Of a stretch of 64,000 nt of DNA, positions 24,348-35,402 are shown one piece after another; within the stretch, counting starts at the first letter, position 1, and every line of letters starts with the position of its first letter. This DNA is from Petunia secreta (lineage: Eukaryota > Streptophyta > Magnoliopsida > Solanales > Solanaceae). The position numbers and the translations under genes were made by a program. The DNA is taken from contig JARKIP010000005.1 in the NCBI GenBank assembly GCA_029990175.1, forward strand, positions 52,379,001 through 52,443,000, written 5' to 3'. Under the pieces are notes generated by a model that saw only the letters and a program-made list of their open reading frames with translations, was not told the origin of the DNA and made no database searches.

Positions 24348-25828
24348 GGTGTAACATACAATAACATAACAATCAAATACATTAGGTTAATACATTTTCA
24401 AAAGCCAATTTCCGATGAAACTGGGACGTAGTTTTGGAGAACCAAATTCTTGCATTAGAGAGGTATCAAGTAGTATGTTACAATATTAGTTGGCAATAGT
24501 CAATACTATGCATAATTTTCCCATTCTGCAATCCTCTAGCCTAGGACACACAGTATGCACCTATAACTTAGCAAGGTATAGCACTCTTCACTATACGAAA
24601 GCCTTAATTTGATAGTCAATGCCAAATTTTCCTAGACCATCCGCCCAGCCTGAGCTTTTAGAATACTTATGAAAATTACAAAGGATTTTGACAGTTACAA
24701 GGTAGCTTGGGACACTTGGCGCATGGCTAATTTTTGTGATTGGTAGGTAAGGTTATAGGGCTAAATTAAGCCAACACTAGCCATGTGTTGTCATGGAGAC
24801 ACTTGCCATGTGTTAGTCTTAACCATTGCCATATAACCAATTTTGACAGAACTTTATGGCCAATATTTCATGCATGTTTGTGCCAACTACCTATTTGTTT
24901 CCCAAGTGCCTCATTTGGCACTCTTCGACACCTTTCCCTACACCATGTATGGCACATACCATGCTACACTTCTCTTGAACATGCTTAACCCTTGGCTCGC
25001 ACATGTCATGGCCCCAACCCTAGCATTAGAAGCCGCGTTAGCTCGCTAACTTGTCAAGGATACTAGCCTCCCTCAAGGAACTCTTCCTTAACTGCACTCT
25101 CTCAAAGTGCCATCCAGCCCACCTATGCTAAAACCAACACTATTGTTGCAATGACAAAACTCAAGTGGCCTATATCATATGTATATTGCTTGTTGAGGCC
25201 CACTAATGCTAGTGGTAACAATAAGAAGCCAACCCCTCGCCACATCACATGCGAGGATCTCATACTAGGGGATGTACCGTTTCTAATGCTAATCGGCCAC
25301 AACCAAGGCCTAGCCATCAAGGTATCATCCATCTAAGCCAAACCCTTATGTGTCAAGTTTTGTTTCTTCGAGCTTTAACCAAAAAGACGCATCAACAGTT
25401 GAATTCTCAAACCCCCCGTTATATGGTCCCTAACTTTCCGCTACTCTTTGGATGTGTGATTAGCCCAATAAAAGCTTCGCAACCAGTCCTTTTTGAGTTT
25501 AACAACTACCAATTTATGGGTTGTCATAGTAATTCAGTTAATTAATAACTTAAATATCTCAAATCTGTAATTTTAGAAACAAATTTTACACTACACCAGT
25601 CAATACTATGAAATTATAGTAATTTATGTCTACTAACTCCTCCATTTCCAAGTACCAGAATATAGTTTATATGGGAAATCTGATGTCCAAACCCCATGCT
25701 CTCCCCTGGAAAGTTGATAAACTGAAGTTAGTTCTTTCAAACTTGTGAAACATCTCTATCAATTTCTGAAAGTTTAAAAAATATTCAATTGGTGGGCCAT
25801 GATCATTGTAGCCCATAGGAGTAGTATG
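24348..25828. other. Unassigned AT-rich region
   Basis: Only short, unconvincing frames. Some internal similarity between 'gccatgtgttgtcatggagaca' and nearby copies around 24780-24830. No recognised gene or element ends. Confidence 0.4.
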
Positions 25829-26254
25829 TATTATAAAGGGTTTTTTACACAAATATACAAATTTTCACCTTTAATTACAAAAAAATAGCAATATTTCTCT
25901 AATTACAATGCATAGCATTATTTTTTCTAACACATTTAACAATAATCTAACACATTTCACTTTCACTTCCCATTTTTCCCAAATTAAAAATTCTCTCACT
26001 TACTCTCTCTTTCTCCCATCACCCCACACCCACCCCCACCACCCCCAACGCCATAACCCCCACCCTAACGCCATCACCACCACCCCACCATGATTACTCC
26101 CACCACCCCAGCACCATCACCCCCTCCCCCGTTTCTATTTGGTTCTCTGTTTGCTATTAAGAGAAGTAGCACCCCAGAATTAATGAGTCTAATAAATTTT
26201 TGGAAGTATGAATAGTAATGATTGATTAAACAAGTTTGTACTCTGCATTTTGTT

Positions 26255-26520
26255 TTGGTATAGAATTTGAAAAGGAGATAGCCAATCAAGTAGTTTCCTC
26301 AGAGGAAATTACTGATGATGATGATGATTGTGTCTGGAGTTTTTTCTCGTTAGAACTTTGTGAACCGTACCTCCTAATTACACTCTCTTTCCTTTCCTTT
26401 ATTTCGAAGATGTTATTTAAAGACACCCTAAATTGGAGCAGGACCCCTTTTGTCTGTTTATGTGTACAAATGGTGGAGAAGATCAGAGTGCTAACTTTGA
26501 TGCAGCGATAACGCTACATA
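26255..26520 (+). pseudogene. Possible captured gene fragment in the MULE
   Basis: A frame containing EFEKEIANQVVSSEEITDDDD follows a splice-acceptor-like 'ttgttttggtatag'. Such fragments occur in gene-carrying MULEs. I do not recognise the parent gene, and chance coding potential is a real alternative. Confidence 0.25.
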
Positions 26521-26723
26521 AATATTTTTAAAATTAGGCAACTTATAAACCATCTACGTACAAGTAAATTCTTACCATATGCATAAATGGGTAACAAATG
26601 CAGAGGTGAAAACATCCAGCATAGGCTGCAGAAACTCTAAGATGTATTGACCAGGATGATACAAAAATATATACACGCCACTTTTTAATAAATTAGAAAT
26701 AAACAAAATAATTTGAAACAACG

Positions 26724-27225
26724 CAGATACAGTGCTGAAACGATGCAGAAACAGTTTGAAAATAGCGCAGATACAGTGCTGAAACAGTTAGATACGGTGC
26801 TGCAGAAACAGTTGTAACGGTGCAGAAACAGTTAGATACAGTTGAAACGGTGTAGAAACAGTTAGATACGGTGCTACAGAAACAGTTGAAACAGTGCAGA
26901 AACAGTTAGATAAGGTGCTGCAGAAACAGTTGAAACGGTGCAGAAACAGTTAGATACAGCGCTGCAGAAACAGTTGAAACGGTGCAGAAACAGCTGAGAT
27001 ACGGTGCTGCAGAAACAGTTGAAACAGTGTAGAAACAGTTGAGATACGGTGCTGCAGAAACAGTTGAAACGGTGCAGAAACAGTTGAGATACGGTGCTGC
27101 AGAAACGGTTGAAACGGTGCAGAAACAGTTGAGATACGGTGCTGCAGAAACAGTTGAAATGGTGCAGAAACAGTTGAGATACGGTGCAGAAACAGTTGAG
27201 ATACGGTGAGATACAACGAGATACA
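26724..27225. repeat. Minisatellite inside the MULE, about 45-bp unit
   Basis: Tandem units built from 'gagatacggtgctgcagaaa' and 'cagttgaaacggtgcagaaa' followed by 'cagtt', 45 bp when complete and 43 bp when 'ga' is missing. The right half is most regular; the left half is degenerate. The unit of 45 (3 x 15) keeps long frames open on the minus strand, which explains apparent ORFs there. Confidence 0.85.
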
Positions 27226-27729
27226 TCGAGGATAGGATAAGGAAAAGTGAAATTAGGGGAAATGATAGGAATAAAAATGAAATTGGGGGAAATAGTGGGA
27301 GAAAAAGTGAAATAGGGAGAAATGGGAGAAGCAAAAGTGATAGAGGGGGAAATAGGAGGAAGAATGTAAGGGTTTGGTATGTTATGGGAAAATATTGCTA
27401 TGTTTTTGCTATATTAGTAATTAACTTGTGTTTTCCTCTATATAGGGTAATTTTACTAAAATATTGCTATGTTTGGTAATTAAGTTCTAAAACTTGTACT
27501 TTTATGTAAAAAATCCTATTATAAAGGGACGCAAACCGCAGTCCTCTCTTATAATTAGACTGCGACCGAATTCCATTAGTCTCATTATCATTCTTTTAGC
27601 TTAGTCTAATTTCCTTTATTCCTTTACTTCTTTAACCGTAAAAGTGATGCCTTGACCATGATCACGACCCCTTAACCGAATTTTCTAAATTTTTATTTTG
27701 TATTTGAACTTACTAAGATCAATTTAATA

Positions 27730-27988
27730 CTCCCTCCGTTTCAGAAAGGATGAACCTTTGCGGAGTACGAGGGTCAAATTGACTAATTTTGACCGAGAAT
27801 TTGCACATCAAATTTTTAAATTTTTTGAAATAAAATTTACATATTTAGAAACTACATGAAAAATACTATAAGTCACAATAGTTAACAATTCAAAATAGTT
27901 AGAAAATATTTGTAAGACATGTGGTCAAACATAATCTTATTTGACCCTTCAAATAGTAATAGGTTCATCCTTTTTGAAACAGAGGGAG
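27730..27988. mobile_element. Stowaway-like MITE
   Basis: 259 bp with inverted ends CTCCCTCCGTTTCAGAAAGG and its near reverse complement at 27969-27988, flanked by TA on both sides. The ends and TA target are those of Stowaway (Tc1/mariner-related) MITEs. No coding capacity. Confidence 0.88.
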
Positions 27989-29818
27989 TACTAATTAATC
28001 TGAACCACCATTAACAAGAACATCCAAACATTATTTAACATCAAATTGCACATCTCCCACATAAACAAATAATTACAAAAATGCACACATACTGCACCAA
28101 AAATATTAAAAGAGGGAAGTTGGGGTACTGAATCTTTTTTTGGAAAGACTGACACCATTAAGAAGCTAGTAAGACTACCAAATATAGAACAGGTCGAAAT
28201 GAAATTGATGAACCAAAGATACGGAAATTACGTACACTCTAAGAACTTTAGTGATGGATGACTATACTAATCCCTAAAATTTTGCGATTTCCAGTAGCAG
28301 AAGCAACTAGAAGTTCGATTATAACCTTATCTGCGCCATGGCTATTATAAAAGAGTGTTTTGTCTGATACTGTGCTTTTATTAAGAAGAAAAGAACAAGG
28401 ACCTAACAGCGGTGGAGCTGACAAGTGGGCTTGTTACCTCGTGGTTTGCTTCACAAGTGATGTTGCCATTCTTGTCCGGTTCAAAGCTCCACTTTCCCAA
28501 CTCACTTGAAAGCCCTCTTCACTGAACTCTATCCCAAACCGGGGAAAACTCCCTATGTATTCTAGGTTTTTCTATTAAACACTCTTTACAATTTATAATT
28601 TTCTTTTATCTTAATTTACGTATCAACAGATTATGGTTTCGAGGGTCATTCATTACGAAAAGACCTTTCTCGACATCGAATTTAGTATATAAAGAAAGAT
28701 ATATTCGTGATCTAAAACAATTTATAGCAGTTATGTATTTTATTAAAGATAAGATGAGAAATTTTAAACTAAAATATCTCTATGTATAAATATTAAGTCT
28801 TTTTATTTTGAAAAAAATTAAAATTAACGTATCACATAAATTGAAATAGTGAGGGTAATAAATTGATCCAAAATTTAATATGATTGGTTTAACATTTATG
28901 TTTCTTAGTACTGAATTCATTATATTTTTAAATTTATTGTTTAAATATAATATTAGCTGAAATTTTAATTGTTTTAGCTTGTAACTCGCATAATGTTAGT
29001 TTCAGATGAATATGTTGCTCGAAGACTACGTGCTGCTCTAGTAAGCCTAATTATATATATATTCTTTAAATGTTTCACTTAATTAACTTTTTTATTAAGA
29101 TTTGCGCGTAATTAGAGCATGTGTATATGAGCTGAATGTTCAAGTAAATGATGCTCAGAAAAACATTTAATTAAGCATGTGTTTATTAAATGTATCAGGC
29201 ATTTAATATTTTTTGTGCAAGATAGAGTTTAATTTGGATGAAGATTTTTTGCATGAATCCATTTTGACGAAGGTTGAGCCAAAACAGTTTTTATAAATTA
29301 GCTGTTGTATCACCTTCTTCATCGCAGACATTGCAAAAGGTAATATAAGTCTCATTGATTTTTTATCTTCATAAAAATAAAAAAATGAAAAAGCCCTTTG
29401 CTCTATTATATTATTGACGACATTGTAGTAGTTATTTTTCTCGCGTTAACTTCAACTGGAACATCTACATTTTTGACTCGATCCTTTATAATTTATCTAT
29501 GTTTTGGCCATTGACTTTTCTAAATTGCAAGAAGAACTATAATAACGCAGTAAGTCTCTTTAGCCGGTTTAATTTTTTCTTGTATTTTCAGTACAGTATT
29601 ATGGTAGATTGGTCACCTAGAGACTTGATCATGAAGTTAGTAAATTAATTTTGTTGATACTAATTTGATCTTACTTTCAGTATCCGTCGTTGTAACACTC
29701 TGCTACTCCTTAAATGCATGCTTAAGTTGTGCATAATGTATTGAGTCTTAATTTGTATCCAGAGGCAAATTTTATGCTTGAGAGCAGTTGGATACCACTT
29801 AAAAGAGGTTAAGATCTC
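27989..29818. other. Unassigned AT-rich region
   Basis: No supported gene. A GC-richer stretch at about 28400-28550 has a short minus-strand frame (FGIEFSEEGFQVSWESGAL) that could be a relic exon, but I cannot assign it. Confidence 0.35.
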
Positions 29819-29823
29819 ACTTG

Positions 29824-30470
29824 TGTATTAGATAAAAGCTGCGAGCACCTAAAAGATGACACGTGTCTGCCACGTGGCACGGGCAGAAATTCCATCGGAC
29901 AGATATCTAACGGACAGACAGTTATCGCGAGCAGACCCAAAGCAGTTATGAAACACTTCATCAGTCAACACAATCTGAATGAGCAGTTATTAGCCTGATC
30001 ATGTGCGATCACTCAATTAATGGTCATAAAGGCAATAATTACAACCCAGCGATTACATATCCAACGGATACGTGCCCAGCGGTTACAAAACCCAATGGAC
30101 GCCTATTAGACCCTATAAATAGCATTTGTTCTAAGCCATTGTAAAAGAACTAACTTCTGTTCTACTACAGTCAATAAGAATACTCTCTCATTCTCGCTCA
30201 AATACTGCTTTTTACTTATATTCGTTCAGTACTTGGTTCTCTAGTCTTCTAAGTGCGATCAGTAACGAGGAACTCTCACCGGGATTAAACAATCCAACAC
30301 GGTTACCTCTGTCTACTTTTCACTAACGGTTTAACCTTATTTACTTTTGTTCATATCTTGTTTCCGTATTACTACTCATCATTTAAGCTCTTAATCTAAA
30401 CTATTGATCGTGACTCCGCAAATATAAATTTAATTGTTAATTGACCTAAAATCGGATCTAGGTTAAACAA
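29824..30470 (+). repeat. Element E 5' LTR
   Basis: Begins TGTATTAGATAAAAGC and ends GGTTAAACAA against GGTTAAACTA in the 3' copy. TATAAATA box at 30114-30121. Confidence 0.9.
30114..30121 (+). promoter_or_regulatory. TATA box in element E LTR
   Basis: TATAAATA, conserved in the 3' LTR at 39058-39065. Confidence 0.6.
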
Positions 30471-30472
30471 TT

Positions 30473-30491
30473 TGGCGACCACAGTGGGAGC
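30473..30491 (+). other. Element E primer binding site
   Basis: TGGCGACCACAGTGGGAGC, two bases after the 5' LTR. It does not match the 3' end of the tRNA-like sequence at 34588-34661. Confidence 0.7.
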
Positions 30492-30574
30492 CGGTCAATA
30501 GCCTTCATAGGTTAATAGTTTATCTTTTCTAGTATTATATCTCTTTTTGTCAATCTTTTTGTTCTGCAACTAAC

Positions 30575-30920
30575 ATGGCAGAAAGCGGCTCACAACGAAC
30601 TATCGTAGGCGGAAGTCAAGTATGTACTCGCGTAGAGGATATCTTCGAAATCAAGTAAAGGCCCGATGAGTGTCTCCGCAAATATGTGGATCGCTTCCAA
30701 AGAGAGCGCATGATGCTTCCCAAAGTACCAGACAGATGGGCAGCGATCGCGTTTACCTACAGTTTGGATATCAGGAGCTCAGAGGGTACACGCAGACTTT
30801 ATGAGTCTCTTCGCGAGTTCCCAGCAGCCAGCTGGTCGGACGTCTGCAACCGTTACAACTCAAAGGTACGTATCGACGAACTCGAGCGAGAAGACCCTTG
30901 GGGAGATTACCCTAACAGCT
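30575..30920 (+). pseudogene. Element E gag remnant
   Basis: ATG at 30575 (MAESGSQRT) with an in-frame TAA at 30656-30658. The following frame contains a typical Tat gag core (KYVDRFQRERMMLPKVPD, SWSDVCNRYNSK). At about 30885-30920 the frame passes directly into protease-region sequence, so the C-terminal gag and most of the protease start have been deleted. Confidence 0.8.
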
Positions 30921-31151
30921 CTCGCCGAAGTAGTAGCAAGGGAGACAATATTTCATGTTGTTGATGCGGACCTAGCCTACAATATCATTATGGGGAGACC
31001 TTGGATCTATGATATGCAAGCTGTTCCCTCAACTTATCATCAAGTATTGAAGTTCCCATCCGAATGGGGGGTACGTGAGGTCCGAGGAGAGCAACGCTCT
31101 GCCCGAGATTGCTATTCAGTGGCTCTCAAACTGCCTGAGGAAAGCAAATAG
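30885..31151 (+). pseudogene. Element E protease-region remnant
   Basis: The frame reads LGEITLTALAEVVARETIFH and DADLAYNIIMGRPWIYDMQA, the C-terminal part of a Tat aspartic protease (the 'N.I.GRPW' end). The catalytic D[ST]G part is missing because of the upstream deletion. Confidence 0.75.
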
Positions 31152-31175
31152 CAATTACAGCGACCGGGACCAGAC

Positions 31176-33331
31176 GTGCCACATGAAGAAACGAAGTACG
31201 AGGTCCCAGAATTCATCACGAAGATGGACGAACAAGAGAACCACATGCCGACCGTGAAAGCTTTGGAACCCGAAGAATTGTTCGCAGACAAGCTGGAACG
31301 GAAAGTCTACTTAGGAACCGAATATCGCGAATGTCTACGAGGAGATATCCTCCAGTTCCTCAAGGAGCGGCATACAATGTTTGCCTGGTCTCACGCAGAT
31401 ATGACAGGTATTTCTCCAGACATTATTACTCACAGGTTGAACGTCGACCCATACCATCGCCAGGTAAAACAGAAGAGCGCCAACAAGGAGCTTTTCGGAA
31501 CTAGGTCATCAATGATGAGGTCGATAGGCTGTTAAAAATTAGATCGGTACCCGAAGTCAAATACCCAGACTGGCTAGCCAACGTGGTCGTCGTACCCAAG
31601 AAAAATGGCAAATGGCGAGTCTGCATTGACTTCACAGAACTAAACAAAGCCTACCCGAAGGATTCATATCCCCTTCCCAGGATAGATCAACTGATTGACG
31701 CAACAGCCGGGCACGAGGTGCTCACCTTCCTCGACGCATATTCCGGATATAACCAGATATTGATGGACCCCAAAGATCAGGAGAAAACATCGTTCATAAC
31801 CTGCAGAGGTACGTACTGTTATAAAGTTATGCCATTTAGGTTGAAAAATGCAGGTGCAACATATCAGCGCCTAGTCAATCGAATGTTTCACGACCATATC
31901 GGAAAGACTATGGAAGTGTACATCGATGACATGTTGATCAAGTCCAAACGAGCAGAGGACCATCTGGCGCATCTAAAAGAAGCTTTCCGGATTCTTGATC
32001 AGTACAATATGAAGCTGAACCCGGAGAAATGTACATTCGGAGTCGGATCGAGAAAGTTCCCCGGCTTCATCGTTTCTCAGCATGGAATTGAAGTCAATCT
32101 CGCTCAGATCAAAGCTATTGAATCAATTCCAGACGTACTCCACAGCCGGAAGGACGTCATGAAGTTGACCGGAAGAGTGGCGGCTCTGCGAAGATTCATT
32201 TCCCGATCATCCGACCGATGCAAGAGTTTCTTCGACGTTTTAAAGAAAAACAAAGAGTTCTAGTGGACCCCTGAATGCCAACAGGCATTGATGGATCTGA
32301 AAAAGTATATGTCCAATCCACCACTGCTCTCTACACCTCAACAGGGGGAGCAGCTGCTGATTTATTTGGCAGTCTCAGAATCGTCGGTAAGCGCCGTTCT
32401 AGTTCGGGAAGAAAAAGGTAAACAACTTCCTATCTATTACATTAGCAAAGCCCTAATTGACGCAGAGACACGCTATCAATCCTTGGAAAAATTGGCATTA
32501 GCACTAGTAACTGCTGCTCGTAAGTTACGCCCTTACTTTCAAAGTCATTCAATAGCTGTGGTAACAACCTTTCCTTTACGAAATGTTTTACACAAACCTG
32601 AATTTTTGGGAAGATTAGTAAAATGGGCTATAGAGTTAAGTGAATTTGATATCACCTACCAGCCTAGGGTAGCAATAAAATCACAAGTTTTAGCAGACTT
32701 CGTGGCAGATTTTAGCGCTAATATATACCCTGAGACAGTAAAGGAAGCTGTTCTTTATGCTGCACAGACTCCTGGCGCATGGACCCTATACACTGACGGC
32801 TCCTCGAGCGTCAAAGGATCCGGTCTGGGGTTGGTTCTCATCGCTCCATCCGGAGAGACCGTTAGGCAGGCTATCAAGTGCCCATTTATTACTAACAATG
32901 AGGCCGAATATGAGGTCGTTATTGCAGGATTGGAACTAGCCCGAAGTTATGGAGCGAATATCATCAAACTCAAGAGTGATTCTCAACTGGTAGTCAACCA
33001 TGTAACTGGAGGCTTCATTGCACGAGAATCTAGAATGCAGGTGTACCACACCCGAGTGAAAGAACTCCTAGCACAGTTTGATGAATGGGAGGCACTTCAG
33101 ATTCCACGGGAAGAGAACCATGAAGCTGATGCTCTTGCCAATCTAGGGTCGGTAGCAGAGATGGGGGCAACCAGCTCTTCAGCTGTTGTTCAACTCCTTT
33201 ACACGACCATAGACCGGGAAAAGTTCGAGGTCAACATCGTCAACGCAACTTGGGACTGGCGGAATGAAATAACAAACTATCTTCTCTATGGGACTCTACC
33301 CGTTAACACAAAAGCCGCTCGCAAGCTCTGA
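31176..33331 (+). pseudogene. Element E reverse transcriptase, RNase H and second RNase H
   Basis: A connection region (31176-31535) is followed, after a frame change near 31505, by RT: VVVVPKKNGKWRVCIDFTEL, FLDAYSGYNQILM, and the catalytic VYIDDMLIKS at about 31915-31945. A TAG at 32261 interrupts before the first RNase H (LLIYLAVSESSVSAVLVREE, YYISKALIDAETRY). A second, archaeal-type RNase H follows (WTLYTDGSSSVKGSG at about 32780, TNNEAEYEVVIAGLELA, SDSQLVVNHV, ENHEADALANLGS). The second RNase H defines the Tat lineage. The frame ends at TGA 33329. Confidence 0.92.
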
Positions 33332-34484
33332 ATAAAAGCTGCTTGGTATAAAATCGTCAACAGCGATCTTTACCGCAAAATGTTTGCAGGACCCCTCGCA
33401 AAGTGTCTCGAACCAAATCAAATCAACTAGGTGATGAGAGAAGTCCATGAAGGCTGTTGTGGAAATCATTACGGGGGCAAGGCGTTAGCTCGAAAGTTGA
33501 TTCGCGCAGGTTATTATTGGGACAAGATGGGGAAAGATACGAACGAATTTGTCAAAAAATGTGACAAATGCCAGAGGTTCGCACATTTTCTCCATCAGCC
33601 AGCAGAACCGCTCCATTCAATAATCTCTCCGTGGCCCTTCATGAAATGGGGAATGGACATAGTTGGTCCTCTTCCCACAGCACCGAGAGGAATGTGCTTC
33701 CTTCTGATCATCACTGACTACTTCACCAAGTGGGTCGAAGCAGCAGCATATGCGAAGATACGGCAAACAGAGGTTGTCGACTTCCTTTGGCGCTTTGTCG
33801 TGTGTCGCTTTGGAGCACCTAAGGAAATAGTTATGGATAACGGCCCACAATTCATCGGCCAGAAAGTGACTAGATTCCTCGACGATCTGCACATCAAGAG
33901 GATCACTTCCTCTCCTTATCATCCCGTTGCTAATGGACAAGCAGAATCTACCAACAAAATCATCGTTGAATCCCTCAAAACGAGCCTCGAGCAGGCAAAG
34001 GGATGTTGGGTAGAAGAGTTACCTGGTGTATTATGGGCTTATCGCACAACGATAAAAATGAGTACTGGAGAGACTCCTTACTCATTGGTGTACGGTGCAG
34101 ATGCTTTAATCCCAGTCGAAATCGGAGAGCCCAGCTTGCAGTACGCACATGCCACTGAAGAATCTAACTCAGTCAACCTTTCCGAAGAGCTTGACCTCCT
34201 CGAAGAATGAAGGAAACTAGCCCTCGTACGAGTAATCGCCCAGAAAGAACGAATTGAACAATATTACAATCGGGGACGAAGCTTCCAGGTTGGAGATTTT
34301 GTACTAAGGAAAGTCTCCTAGAGCACACAAGAAACAAATTCTGGGAAGCTAGGTCCTAACTGGGAAGGACCCTACAAGGTAATCGCTTCAGTCGGTAAGG
34401 GATCTTATCGCTTGGTACGTCCAGACGGCTCCAATGTCCCGAACAGTTAGAACGTGATTCACCTCAAAAGATATCACTTTTGAG
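33332..34484 (+). pseudogene. Element E integrase
   Basis: The zinc-binding part is HEGCCGNHYGG...CDKC. The catalytic core has Asp in WGMDIVGPLP, Asp in VMDNGPQF and Glu in NGQAESTNK, with spacing that fits DD35E. The long frame 33431-34210 ends at TGA; coding similarity continues in frame through two more stops (RGRSFQVGDFVLRKVS, WEGPYKV) to about 34484. In an active copy it would insert the cDNA; this copy is broken. Confidence 0.9.
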
Positions 34485-34587
34485 TGGTAAAACGGTTAGT
34501 TATTTTATGCTTTCCTTTTAATTTTACGAAAGTTCTTACTTTTATTATAACTTTTCTAAATAGTACTAACGGCCTGAAAAAGGTCAG

Positions 34588-34661
34588 ATCCGTTTAGCTC
34601 AACTGGTAGAGCTCGAAGTTCTTCAACTTCGCGGCTGTGGGTTCGAATCCCACAACGGACA
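34588..34661 (+). tRNA. tRNA-like sequence inside element E (Lys-like, 8-nt anticodon loop)
   Basis: Folds as a cloverleaf. Acceptor ATCCGTT pairs with AACGGAC (first pair A-C, other six paired); D arm GCTC/GAGC with AACTGGTA loop; anticodon stem CGAAG/CTTCG; T arm GTGGG/CCCAC with TTCGAAT loop. The A box (TAGCTCAACTGG) and B box (GGTTCGAATCC) are intact, so pol III could recognise it. The anticodon loop TTCTTCAA has 8 bases rather than 7; the best reading is a Lys-CTT-derived sequence with one extra base. No encoded CCA. The first run of five T lies at 34713. It sits between integrase and the antisense ORF, well inside the element. Confidence 0.75.
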
Positions 34662-35402
34662 CACTCCTCGTTTGGTTATATGTGTTCTTCTATATGCAGC
34701 TTGCCTAAACTCTTTTTATGTTATCACTTCCCGTGTTCCAACATAAAAACAAGGATGGTGGTGAGAGGCCCCTGTAGGCCAGATAAGACCTTCATAAAGG
34801 CAAAAGACCTTTCCAAAAGGCGAATTTTTTGAAGTTTTTCAAATTCAAAAAACTTTTTTTACGTGATAGACTTCCACGAAAATAAGAGAAGCCATTCACA
34901 AGGCCAGCGACTCAGCCAGAGCCAATCTACAAAGTCCTGCGACGACTTTCGATTATCAAAACGATAAGCAAAGTTATGCGTAAAAGGGCAACGATTCGGC
35001 CAAAAATCTAACGACCACGACTCGATCAGAATAAAAATATCTGCGCAGATTATTCACAACTTATGACCTCTTCCTGAGGAAAAGCTAAGTTAAAACATTC
35101 GGGCAGACTTTTGGAGACCAGAACTTAATAAAGTTCAAACTTCAAAAGCTCCTAGACATAAGGCACGAAGGCCACAATACATACAAGCAAAAGGTCAAAT
35201 ATTCAGGCTAAATATAGTCATTGAATAGATCTAAAATCATATATACATAATCATGTAAAACGGCTGACAGATGTTTACAGAGTGATCAAAGGCCAAATAG
35301 AACCGGCCATACAAAGGTCAGAGAGTCTTTACAAGACCTCTGTCCATTACTAATTAATCCGGCTCTCGCCAAATGAACAAACTCAAAAATTGAGGAGGGG
35401 CA
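34662..35402. other. Element E noncoding spacer
   Basis: AT-rich sequence between the tRNA-like sequence and the antisense ORF. No frame or motif recognised. Confidence 0.5.

Larger units (their letters stand above)
25838..27516. mobile_element. MULE-type non-autonomous DNA transposon
   Basis: Imperfect terminal inverted repeats of about 65 bp. The left end reads GGGTTTTTTACACAAA and the right end in reverse complement reads GGATTTTTTACATAAA; both continue into an AATTAC..ATAGCAATATTT block. They are flanked by a perfect 9-bp duplication, TATTATAAA, at 25829-25837 and 27517-27525. A 9-bp duplication with long inverted ends is the signature of Mutator-like elements. No transposase is present. 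The interior holds a C-rich segment (25990-26110), a short exon-like stretch around 26255-26350 and a minisatellite. Confidence 0.82.

Noticed and set aside
26906..27334. 142-codon minus-strand ORF with repeated TVSAAPYLNCF
   Set aside because: Artefact of a minisatellite whose unit length is a multiple of three.
28400..28560. Short GC-richer stretch that might be a host exon
   Set aside because: Only about 35 codons, no clear splice sites or family; left as unassigned.
34588..34661. Functional cytosolic tRNA gene of the host
   Set aside because: Located inside a decayed retroelement, with a mismatched first acceptor pair and an 8-base anticodon loop; kept as tRNA-like only.
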